The position numbers and the translations under genes were made by a program. Source: Xenopus tropicalis (Eukaryota > Chordata > Amphibia > Anura > Pipidae). Taken from it: a DNA stretch of 64,000 bases. Shown here in pieces: positions 47,188 through 58,237 of this stretch. A model generated the notes under the pieces. The model was not told where the DNA came from, did no database searches, and saw only the letters and a program-made list of their open reading frames with translations. Position 1 is the stretch's first letter, and every line of letters begins with the position of its first letter. The stretch spans positions 45,757,142-45,821,141 of the forward strand of contig NC_030677.2 in the NCBI RefSeq assembly GCF_000004195.4, given 5' to 3'.

Positions 47188-50180
47188 CTATAAGAAATCA
47201 AACAAATCAGGTTTAGAACAATACTATTTCTGTCTGTGCTAACAATTCTGTAAAAAGGAAACTGTAATGCTTAAATACAGTATATTTTATTTAAAACCAA
47301 TTATAATACTTAGAAAAGGAGAAGGGAATATATTTGAGCACAGGCCAGCACAATGCAGAGCCCATCAGTATAGCAACATCATGGGGAATTGAGGAAGGCA
47401 TGAAATTATGTCAGGAAATGCAGCTTGTTGATATAGACCTTTTGCAACAGGCTTGCGACTTGCACTGCTCAGTTTCTTGGTAATAAATTATTCAGAAAGC
47501 AACTGGCCTGGAGAAATATGCCCCCAGCCTGGGAAAAAAAATCATATTCATCATCGAAAATGAGGGACTGTCATCATTTTGCGAAGGTCAACTTCCAGCA
47601 GCCATGAACAGCATCGGACATTGAGTTTGTAGATCAGAAGAAGCTTCGGAGCCAACGCTGAAACTCAAGGTCATCACTTTTTTTTTTTTTGGTTAATGGA
47701 CAATTCGACAAATAATCTATCTAATACTCTTTCTTAATAGAATAAATAATATTTTCCAATAACCTTCTCTTAAATATTCATAAGCCAACTTTATCTTGCA
47801 TTTATTTTCCGTAAATAGACAGTGTGATGACATCAATTACCATGTGCCAGGAACTTTCCCTTACTTTGTATTAGCATTTATAGGCATAATAGGGAACAAT
47901 CAAAACTCCAATGCAATCTCTATAGACTGCAATAGTAAAGTCCCCATTGCTGTGACTACCGGGGCAGCAACCTACAGTATAAAGGATACAGCTGCCGGGG
48001 CAAGAAATATGACAGCTCCAGTTTACAAGTATAAATGTGAAAATGATTAGCAGGAATGCTATTCAATACCTAAAGAAATTCAAGCCTGCTGAATAAAAGA
48101 GTGCAGTATTGAATGTATTGTAATACAAATGTGCATAGCTTACATAATTCATCATTTATAGGGTTTTTATTATGTCTGTCAATAATATATTTCCATATGC
48201 CCCATATGGATATTTCTATGCTCTCTCTTGAGTTAGTTTCTCTATAAAAAGGTGTGAGTACACAGTCTCCCGAGGATTCTACATTCACGCTGCATGCATC
48301 ACGCAAAGCCTTTTTGTTATTCCGATGGGGCTCCTTTCTATGTATCTCCCCTGCTGGATTTATTTGCTTTGTGGACCTTAACCATCATTTGTAATTTTCT
48401 GCGCTCTGTGTAACTAATACAGTGAAAATAATAAATCTAAAAATAAAATAAAAAAACCCCAAGTAGCCATCAGAATTGGTTAAATGGATGTGATGTAACG
48501 TGTGGATCGGAATAAACTGTACAGTAAAAGGCTAAAGCCTGGAGGGTTTTTTCTTTATTTGTGTGCGTGGAGTGGAGGTTTGATACAAAGAGCACTCCAG
48601 GGGTGAATTTATTAACCTGCTTTACTCCTGCAGACCTTTCCTTGCTCCCTGGAAGTTTCGGCGGCTGTGTCAAGTGATAGGAACAACAGCAGGACCCTTC
48701 AAACTACCAGCATTAGTCATTTCCAATAATGCCGCACACTATTAAGCCCCGGAAGCCTTAAACTCACTTTTAACTTTTTCTGGTTTACAGGGAGAATAGG
48801 AATCGACTCTTAGTACTCCCCCCAGACAGCTTTTCAAAAGTCTCATGAATGTGTAATAATGATAAAAAAAAATCAAGGGGTGAAGCTTTTGACTGATACA
48901 AAGTAGAAAAATATCACAAGGCACATCTGAAAGAGAAACCCTTTGGCTTTACATCTGAGCCTGGCACAATGGCCTGTGTATATGGCACATGGGATGGGCC
49001 ACATTTAAAGAAATATTGGGTCCTATGCCTTCAGATCTGTTCAGAAGGCCTTTACATTTGACATCTGAAGGGTCTGACCTGCATGGTTTCATCATTCAGC
49101 TGATTCTTTCTGTGTTAATCCAAGGAGAGGGCAGAAATGTCATAAGAACACACACTGTATAGACAGAGTATCTCATATGACAGCACTCCTTCAAAATTCT
49201 CATTTTTTATGGCAATATAGCAATTGGCAACATTTCGAGTACCACTCTGCTCTTTTGTCAAGATGGTTAGGTACATAAAATATATGTACATAGATAGCTG
49301 GTGTAGACACATATAGTTAGATGGTATATTGAGCCCATATATGTATATATTTATAACTATGCCTTGATTTGCTTTACCCCTTCACAACTGGTAAGGGTTA
49401 AAACAATCATGTAACACAGAATATTGTATCACCGGCTGAGGTTAACAGCAGTAAGATGTTTGAGGTCTTCATAATAGAGCGATGAAGCAAGTACACATTA
49501 CAGTGATATTCTTGACGGAAAGAGAAAGTGAATTTTTTTCCCTGATATATACACAGTACTTGTCAGGTAATGTGCAAGCTTCATAGCACAAAGTCACTAA
49601 CCATTAACTTTAAGGATCGCCCTCTCTTGCAATAACGTTCTATTCTGTTTCCATGCTTGGTGATTTCCATAGCCGAGCCCTGCGATGGCAATACTGTGTG
49701 AAGTGAACTATATGGAAACCTTCAATTTTCCACCAGATATTGGAAAGTGAATGGTCATGTTAGTGAATGCTTAGGGAAATAGAAAAGGACACAATGAAAT
49801 CTTGCTGTAGGCTTGAGGGTTTCACTCTGCCATGCTGACACATTAGGATGTATCCACGGGCACAGACACAGAAAGACTGGAAAAAACAGGTCAAGGGGAT
49901 TAATCGGATCAAGACTAAAAAAGCGGCTCTTCAGTGTTGGGTGTTTTCTTTCATTCAGTGACCCGGACTAGCAAATTGGTCAGATGCTTGTACTTTTCGC
50001 TGTTCTTTCAGTTTCAGATGTTCCTTTTATATTTATATTTTGTTACAACATACCTTTTTTTGTTTGTCAGGACTGTCAAATGAGACAGAGAGAGAATAAC
50101 ATTGTGCTATGAATTACCAAGGCTCCATGGCTCAATGGCTTGTGCCTGCCTCCTTCGTGTATGATAATTATGCATTCTAG

Positions 50181-50617
50181 GGGGCTGATTTACTAACCCA
50201 CGAATCCGACCCGAATTGGAAAAGTTCCGACTTGAAAACGAACATTTTGCGACTTTTTCGTATGTTTTGCGATTTTTTCGGATTCTTTACGAATTTTTCG
50301 TTACCAATACGATTTTTGCGTAAAAACGCGAGTTTTTCGTATCCATTACGAAAGTTGCGTAAAAAGTTGCGCATTTTTCGTAGCGTTAAAACTTACGCGA
50401 AAAGTTGCGCATTTTTCGTAGCGTTAAAACTTAACTTAACTTTCGTAATGGATAGGAAAACTCGCGTTTTTACGCAAAAATCGTATTGGTAACGAAAAAT
50501 TCGTAAAGAATCCGAAAAAATCGCAAAACATACGAAAAAATCGCAAAATACCGATCATTACGAAAAAAACGCAATCGGACTCCATTCGACCCGTTCGTGG
50601 GTAAGTAAATCAGCCCC
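50181..50617. mobile_element. Long palindromic MITE, 437 bp, TAG-flanked
   Basis: Starts GGGGCTGATTTACTAACCCA and ends in the inverse (GGGTAAGTAAATCAGCCCC), flanked by TAG on both sides. The arms are mirrored along nearly their full length with many TTTTTCG and TTTTGCG motifs. A 40-bp block with GCGCATTTTTCGTAGCG is duplicated at the centre. Open frames on both strands here are by-products. Confidence 0.85.
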
Positions 50618-53539
50618 TAGGCTTTAGATAAGCTACATGCATTACAGTAGCCCTTCCTTGTACAAAACAGTATTACTGTTGTTAGAAATTCTTGCACTTT
50701 TTCACATTTTCACCAATAGGTTATATAAGGAAAACATTCAATCAATTTGTTGCCATTGCCTTCCATACTCTTCACCAGGGTAAGAACATAGCAAACCCAG
50801 TAGTTTGCCTGATAGATTTTTTAGATAAGGGCATCACTTGCTTTCGCAATTCCGGTGTCCTTTAGTCCACAGTGATGTGTAATGCTTCTTGCTGGCAACA
50901 GCAGGCTGCACAGCCCTTTAATTCTGCTCCACACTTTATCCAATTTTAGAAAAAGCTTTGCTCACAGACCTAATCATAAGATGGTATGCCAGTTGGCTGC
51001 ACAGCTCCCATAGTTAAATTCATTTGCTGCATAAAATTTTGCACCAAGGTCCTTTGTCAGTCTACTGCTTGCAATAACATAGGGCTGAGAATAAATTAGA
51101 CCAAGCCCTGGTCTTCAGCCACCCTGTCCACCATCATGGACTGCCCGGAATTCTATATGTTACCTAGCACTGCTGCCAATGCATGACTTATGAGAACCAT
51201 GGACTCTGGGGAACCCCATCCTCATACTGGTGGTGCTAGCCTACAGACATAAGCAAAGAATAGATTTAACCACCAAAATCTAGAACTGCCTGGGACTTGG
51301 GACGTCCATAATTCATTACTGATCTTATTTTCAAATATAAACAATAGAATAGAAATGCTATATCTCCACTTTTAATAGATGACTGTGTTCTGCTTAGTTA
51401 TAAGAAGCTATAGAGCACACAGGAGGGAGCATAGGCAACACATAATTCGCAAAAGACCTTTCCTTTGTGTTCTCCATTTCACAATCAGCCCAGTCATGTA
51501 CTCACATCAAAATACAATATATTGTTTACAGTATAATTGTTCCACTCTGAAAAGAGGGAAAAACAGAAAAACATGTCCATTTTGTCAGCAGTTTTCAGCA
51601 AATCAGTGGTCTTTTATTGAACAGACAAGGGGGGAAATCTTGATTTACTTGTCTCCCAATGAACTAACAATTTTTTTTTTTCTTGTAATGAACCAAATTC
51701 ATTACTTTCCACGAGTAAAAAAGGATGTGCGTTCTCCTTCATTTAATTTTGCTTTAAGCTATTAAAGTCCTTTGTTATTTCCAAAAGTCTCTTTAAATAA
51801 GCATATTGATCTCCGTGTTGCAATGAAACTGACATTTTAGCAAGTGTCACAAAAGACTTTTCAGTCTAGCATTGATTGCTTTGCAATAGACAACCGCTGT
51901 CAATTATTTCTGTCTGATGTATTTGAGACTCCTCACAACAAGCCTGCTACACACTGCTCTACTGGATTTTATCCATAAACAGGAATTCTTTCATTTCCAG
52001 CAAAGTAAAGGGCTTTCTCACATAAACCTGATCATGAAAGAGGCACACCAGTTGGCTGCACTGCTCCCATAGCTAAAATTCATTCAGAATTGATTTGGGC
52101 ACTTGTGATAATGAATAATCCGAGGAAAATCTGTGACTGGACCTCCAGGGGTTGCAGATCTAAAACCCAGAGAAGCCACTGTTTGTCAAAGGCTCTCTTA
52201 CTGCCTTAATGTTTTATTCCTCCTTCTAACTGAGAAGGGTAATTCCACAGGGAAAGGTTTAAATCTGCCCATGTTGTTTTAGTACTCCAAGTGCTTGTTG
52301 TGATCAGTGGTGGCCATCTGGTCAATACTTTTTGCTGGTCATTGGCCAGCAACTGTCAGAGGCATCTGAGATATCAGAAGCTTTGAAGGTGACAGTAGCT
52401 TTTAGTGTCAAGCAAATGCCACTGGCTAAGGTTCTCAGTGCTATTCTCCACTGTGGCTGCAGATGTACCCAGGGTTGAAACTAGGGTTAGGGAAAAGAGG
52501 CATGTGTCTTGGGCACAAAAGTAGTGGGACACAATTGGTAGGAGAGTGGATCAGTGGTGTTGAATGGACAGAGTGGTGGGGATTGGCATGACTGACTAGT
52601 GGCAAGAGGTAGTGAGCAGCAGTAGAAGCTTGAGGGCAGTGGTGGTTTGGTTGGGCTCAGGTGGCAGGTGGTTTGCAAAGCTTGAGGGAAGGAGTTTGGG
52701 GCCTGGATGTATGAAAACTAAGCGGGGAGGGGGGTTGAGGGTGGCCATCTTGGGTGCCAGTCAATATAACAAGGTATGTCACATTAGTTATACAGAACCA
52801 CACCTTGTAACAACTGGATTGAGTCAATAAGTCTCAGTATTAGCAGCTACAGAGTCTGTTCAACAACAGCTGGTAACCCTCAGGCTAGCTACCCTTGGAA
52901 ATCCTTATTTACAGGGTAAATTATGCTTACACATCAGGATGCTGTCAGCAGTGCAGAGAATGTGTTAAAAAGCAAATGAAAATGTCCCCTATAAATCAGC
53001 AATGCAGTAAATGCCGGCAAATAGCTCTGTTAGCATTAAAGGTTTCACATCACTGTCACTTTTAAATTGTAGCTGTAGAATTTCTAGTTGCACATTTGTC
53101 TCGTGGCGTTCATAAATTTTCTCTTCCACCTCCTTGTATTATTATGCTTTTGTATTTGACACATTTCATTTGTAAAATCTTTAACACGGAAGAACTTTTT
53201 ATTAACAAAATACAGCTAGAAAAGGCCAAGGAAACTGGGCAAAATTCATTTCTAAAGCTATTGCCAACATGCCAAAAAGTGTGGAGAAAAAGCTTGTTCT
53301 GTGCCATTAGGTGTAACTAAAATCAACCATTCAGGTGCTTGCTTAAGTATTTTAACCAAAGTTTACTAGCAAAACACCCATACACGCCTAGATTTAGTAA
53401 GGCTGATTTTCACCATTGTGCCCAACCTTTTTGCTATCCATGGCATGTCAAAAGGCATCAGATTCAACAAATTAAAATGCACTCCTATTGAATTACAGTA
53501 ATTCTGTCCAAAAAAATGTATTTCTTGATGCCCCTTCTT

Positions 53540-53764
53540 GGTGGGTGGAAGACCAGCCTGGCAGACTCGGTGGGTGGAAGGAGGCTTGGCAGACTCGGTG
53601 GGTGGAAGGCCACCCTGGCAGACTTGGTGGGTAGAAGGAGGCTTGAAAGACTCATTGGGTGGATGGGGGCCTGGCAGACACAGTGGGTTGAAGGCCAGCC
53701 TGGCAAAATTTGGTAGGTAGAAGGCCAGCCTGGCAGACTCAGTGGGTGGAAGGAGGCTTGGCTG
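53540..53764. repeat. Minisatellite, about 8 units of about 29 bp
   Basis: Degenerate unit GTGGGTGGAAGGCCAGCCTG followed by GCAGACTCG. Two unit types (GGCCAGCCTGG and GGAGGCTTGG) partly alternate. It leaves frames open on both strands, which explains the apparent 119-, 66- and 60-codon frames. Confidence 0.88.
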
Positions 53765-55164
53765 AAGAAAAAATGAGAGCGGGTCTTGCTCTTACTCATT
53801 CTGTTTGACATTAGCTTTTCAAGGCTGTTAGCTTGGATGGACACAACATTGGCCCCTTTAAAGGCTAACTGCTAATTGGCCATTATGGGTTACCTTATCT
53901 AAGCATTTCTTTGACTCCTAAACCTTCTTAAAGGAAAAACATACCTATTAACCAATATTCTGCGCTTCTGAGTAACACAATTGCTCTTTTACTGGCAAAG
54001 ACAACAGAGCTATATGCTAAGTGCGATGTTGGACGCAATTCGGCATGTTTTTTACCCAGAATGCATTACAAATTGGCTGTAAGAAGAAGTTATATCTGAT
54101 TTAATAGTGATGCATAAGAAATTTGCATGTGCAATTGAGTGGGGAAGGGTGTCATTTCCTAAGCTCTACAGTTACATTTACAATTACATTAAATCTGTAA
54201 TACTAGCCCCGGTGTTGGAAGGTGTTTACTGGCTAGGCTGGTGACAGCCCCGCTTATAGTAGATGCGGTAAACATTAGATAAGTTCTAGCTAGCATATAG
54301 GGATATTCTGTTCTCTGGATAGAATCTAGCAATGTAACCTTAGGCCAGCCACTTTATCTGCTTTTGCTTCTGGCACAAAAATAAGAACAAATTACAGGCA
54401 CTAGAGTGCAGGAGTACAGTACGCCTGGATAATTCTCTGTATGCTGCTGAGTACAACTATCCCTGATATGAAAGAAGATATTGGTATTATAATTATTGTT
54501 AATCAAGAGAGAAGACAAACTAAACAGTTTTCCATCCCAGGGGCTCCCTTTACATGAATTTCGAGGCAATTCTTCATACTGTTTTCATTACAGTGCAAAC
54601 CAGAGAGGCCTAGTTGAATAACATTTCATATTCCCCCCACAGCAGTGAGGATTATTGCCCCCAGTTCATTATGTTAGTTAAACAGGCACCAGTTTTGTCA
54701 CTCACTAGTTTACTTTAGTTCTGCAAATACAACTGTTACACTTTCCATAGCCTGTGCAACATGCTGTAACATTCAGTTGTGTTTGCTATTCATAAGGAGA
54801 AAGTCATGTTCCTAGGGAACCTAATCCTCTTGCAACTGACCTCACCCATGCTCACCCAACCAGAGAATTGCTACGGATCTCCTATTGTAAGGCTATTGTT
54901 AAACAGGAAATTACACTGGCACAAAGAAGCCTGGAACCTCTTTAGCAGGTAAAAATAATTCACACATATATAATTACTCTACCAGTCTCTTCATGGTCAA
55001 GCTGTAACCTAATACGGATGCTAGGAAGGATGTTTTAAACACAAAGTGCGCTATGTCATCATACTCGACTGCTTTATACATTTACACATTACTCTGTTTC
55101 ATTATAGAAGGACAAAAGGCCAGAAAGTGTAAACGATTAAAGGAATACCATCATCCAACATATA

Positions 55165-55469
55165 GGGGCAGATTTATCAAAACACGAGTTCGAATCCAGA
55201 ATGGGAAAAATTCGGATTGGAAAATGAAAATTTCCGAAGATCGCAAATATCACGAAAATGCTTAAGAAAAAATCCTATTAGTCACAATTATATCGTATTG
55301 GCGATCCGAAAGTCATGAAATTTTCGTACCGAACGATTGTAAACAGCGGCAAAACCGATCCGACTTTTTCGCGCTAAAGCGTCGTACAAGGTCCGAAAAA
55401 GTCGCGGAAAATACGATTGGACCGATCGAACGAACACTCTGAGCGTTCGTGGATAAGTAAATGTGCCCC
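55165..55469. mobile_element. Palindromic MITE, 305 bp, ATA-flanked
   Basis: Starts GGGGCAGATTTATCAAAACA and ends AAGTAAATGTGCCCC, flanked by ATA on both sides. TTTCGT and CGATC-rich arms relate it to the element at 50.2 kb, but the ends and interior are much more diverged. Confidence 0.75.
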
Positions 55470-55960
55470 ATAGTGTGACCTCCTGCCTGAAACAAAGTAT
55501 AAAGTTAAATTAAGTAGCATAGTTATGGGAAAAATATAATTTACTCCCTTAGTGCACTGGGGATTGCAATTAAATATTTAAGTCACCTTCCTGTCTCTCC
55601 CGTAGCAACAGTTTTTCCGTGCTTTATGGCTAAGATTAGAAACCATTGGGCAGCATGCTATCCCATGTACAATACAATGCATCATTTTAACCCCTTAAGA
55701 GATTAATTAGCAGAAAGACCTGAGAGTGAAGAAGAGATTTACAAAACAGCGCAGTATGCAATGTGATATTTATGGAAGAAGCAGCATTCTTTCCCACAAT
55801 GTTAGCATCTTTGTGCCCCTGCAATTATTTGCACCTTCTGCAATACAGAACCACTCTCAACCAATTCTATGAACAAATAACTTTAAAGAAGCAACATCAA
55901 TAAGCCTCTGATTTACCCCCACAACTACAAACAAAAGGAACACCAATGTGGCTCAATTAC

Positions 55961-56175
55961 CTGAGTGTGTGACGGTGGCAATCCCTTCCTCCCATACACT
56001 CCAATTAATGCGTCTTTCTGCAGAGTGATATTAAACTTCAGGAATTGGGGCTGATCGATGGAAAGCTGTGATCTCCAGAACACCCCAGGAGGAATTTCTT
56101 GGACTGCTCTGCGGCCAACATCCAGCTCTCCCGAGTCGATGGTATTGTTTTCTTGCCCGAGTCCAACAGATTTCC
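55961..56175 (-). CDS. tenm3: tenm3 exon: extracellular linker
   Basis: 215-bp exon with acceptor TTTCATAG and donor GTAATT. It encodes [19 protein letters not shown] followed by [19 protein letters not shown] and [18 protein letters not shown], ending on a complete Gln codon (phase 0). This membrane-proximal linker is strongly conserved among teneurins. The short GKSVGLG stretch at the 5' end is the only part that looks variable relative to the mammalian protein as I recall it. NNT and NIT are possible N-glycosylation sites. Confidence 0.96.
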
Positions 56176-58114
56176 CTATGAAAGACATGGCAATCTAAAG
56201 CAACGCTATTGTTTAAATTACTTTTAGGTAGACTGGGAATTAATCGCAATGAGATTCATCTGGACTTATTCCAGATACAGGGAAATGGGATCATTCTGCA
56301 TTCGGATGCATGCAGGGGATGCTATTATGGTGCTACAATGGCAGTAGCATGAGTTGACAGTGATAAAAGAAATGAATATTTAACATCTTGTTTATCCAGG
56401 GTACATGCATGTATCTGTTTATTTTATGTTTGAAAACACAGCCACTGCAAAATCATTTAAGCATATTAGTAGTCACATTGGAATCTCATGTCCTGCCTGT
56501 ATAACAGCCCTCAGCCTCACCAGACAAAATGTCTTAGTGGCTCTCGTTTAAAATTACAGCATATAGGTATATTATCCATTATAGACTGACGGATAGAAAG
56601 GCAGACAGAAATAATGAGAGTGACAGATAGATAAGATGGTTACAGAGAAGATTAATAAGACAGCCAAACAGATAAACAAGCAGACAGACAGACAGATACT
56701 GCACACAGATTGTATGCATTCAGCTTTGCTACTGTAAGTAAAACAGTTCCAGATACCACTGAAACCCGCAGTAATTTAACTACTAGAAAGTCTTGCTACA
56801 TTAAAGGATGTTTGCTAGTATTATATTACAACAATAGCAGAATTCAGTTTACAGAGCATCCATGTTTATCAGGCAATTACCTGGTGATAATCACTTGCTG
56901 AGACACACGACACACTGATATACAGTTATTTGGCCACATGGCACATCCCCAGCAAGACTGCAAATTAACTATTTATTACAATGTGAGTATTTATATACAA
57001 ATGATAGCTTGCTATCACCTAATGACATAACCTCTGATTCATATTTAACACTCCACTATGTCACCCGCACATAACATGTTGTGTAAATAACAACACAACT
57101 TCACGCTGCTGATATACTGTAAGCCACTGGAAGGGAAGAAGAAACCTTCTCGTAATAGAAAACGAATCAATATTCATTTAAGCAATAGAATATTATATGA
57201 ACGTCACCTTCTCTTTGCAGAAGGGCAATAAAATTGGGTTAAGGCTTCTTAAAGAAAAGTGTTGCCTCCATGCCAAGCATAACTGCAGGGAAAATGTCCC
57301 TTAAGGACAGGGCTAGAGAGAGACTGGAATATATTCTGTTGCTAATAGCGGTTCTCAGACTGTACTGGCAAGCTAAAAACCATCTGTATATGATGATTTT
57401 TGCAGCGAATAGAAACCGAGATGTCAAATAAATGCCCCCAAGTACCAGAAGGATCAGAATCAGTGGTTCTCACTTTTTCAGCATTCTAACTAAAGCCTGG
57501 AAGAGACGTTTGCTTAACCCTACTTTGGGTCTGCCTCGTTTCACAAGGGATGCGACACTATTGAAAGACACCCATATCTGATTTTGAATTGGGGAGGTGG
57601 CCTGAGCTGGTACTTTCTTCTGCCCAGAGAATGTTTTAATGGATGTGCAGGGTTTTAGTTGTTTAATCTACTTGTATCTAGCAAAATAAAATGAGTTTAC
57701 CCTTAAATATAACACTAACCACTCAGCAATTTCATCAGTCTAGTTCAGATATGCTTGTTATAAGGTAATGGACTGGGGACAAATGTGTGTTATCACATTC
57801 TAATAGCATCTATAACTGATTTAACTGGAGACTCAAAACCCAGCATAAAATTCAACAAATATGAAATAATTTACTATTCCTATGTTCTGTTAATTTTACT
57901 AATATTACATATCTATCACAAGAACACTGACACTATAGGCATAGACAGGCTGCTGCCATGTCAGCGAACTGTCACACAAATCATAATGCCCTAAAAACCA
58001 GTGTAAGTGCGGATGGTACAATATGTGTTATTCAAGCGTGAGAAGCACTCAGTGCCACTAATAGAGTGTGGCATTTGTGAACAGGACAAAAAAGGAAGGC
58101 GAAGGTTCCCTTAC
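56176..58114 (-). other. tenm3: tenm3 intron (1.9 kb)
   Basis: Contains a degenerate GATA/CAGA microsatellite (56588-56697). Nothing else recognised. Confidence 0.85.
56588..56697. repeat. Degenerate GATA/CAGA microsatellite
   Basis: Interspersed GATAGA, CAGACA and GACAGATAGATA units, ending in about three to four clean CAGA units. Confidence 0.75.
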
Positions 58115-58237
58115 CATTATCACCAGAGGGTATATAGACAGTATGCGTTGGCACCACCTCGGAATTTACTTTCCCATTCTCAAACGTGTCATTTTCTGTC
58201 TGCTGTAGCTGCCAGTTGAGACCAAACAGATGCATGG
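58115..58237 (-). CDS. tenm3: tenm3 exon: end of transmembrane/juxtamembrane segment
   Basis: 123-bp exon, the most 5' one in the window. Acceptor CTATCAG precedes it and donor GTAAGG follows. It starts with the last two bases of an Ala codon, then encodes [22 protein letters not shown] and an SGDNG ending whose Gly codon is split after its first base. This is the point where teneurins leave the membrane into the extracellular linker. NDT is a possible N-glycosylation site. The hydrophobic transmembrane stretch itself must be in the preceding exon, which is not in the window. The upstream reading [10 protein letters not shown] is intron translation, not protein. Confidence 0.93.

Larger units (their letters stand above)
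47188..55960 (-). other. tenm3: tenm3 intron (8.8 kb)
   Basis: Contains two GGGGC-ended palindromic MITEs (50181-50617 and 55165-55469), a 29-bp-unit minisatellite (53540-53764) and a diverged direct repeat pair (50905-51040 and 51945-52098). Open frames at 50.2-50.5 kb and 53.5-53.8 kb are by-products of these repeats. Confidence 0.85.
3388..58237 (-). other. tenm3: tenm3 gene, internal part (14 coding exons)
   Basis: Span of teneurin-3 exons seen in the window, read on the minus strand. Teneurins are large type II transmembrane proteins that act in synaptic partner choice and bind latrophilins and other teneurins. The fourteen exons join in one frame (2418 bases) with GT-AG borders throughout. 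Paralogue choice rests on my knowledge of vertebrate teneurins: the linker ([44 protein letters not shown]) and FN-plug text match TENM3 more closely than TENM1, 2 or 4. An alignment to all four paralogues would settle it. The gene continues beyond both window edges, so this is a partial gene rather than a truncated one. Confidence 0.93.

Noticed and set aside
50177..50492. Open frames on both strands rich in Lys, Asn, Arg and Phe
   Set aside because: By-products of the long palindromic MITE; not genes.
51379..51765. 128-codon plus-strand frame
   Set aside because: Composition follows the AT-rich DNA; no motif, no supporting context.
53485..53844. 119-codon minus-strand frame rich in Pro, Ser and Leu, and two plus-strand frames
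   Set aside because: Fully explained by translation of the 29-bp minisatellite.
3388..58237. Assignment to teneurin-2, -1 or -4 instead of -3
   Set aside because: The linker and FN-plug residues and the AHYLDKIVK insert context read as TENM3 from memory of the family. The EGF repeats alone would not decide it. A paralogue alignment is the proper test.
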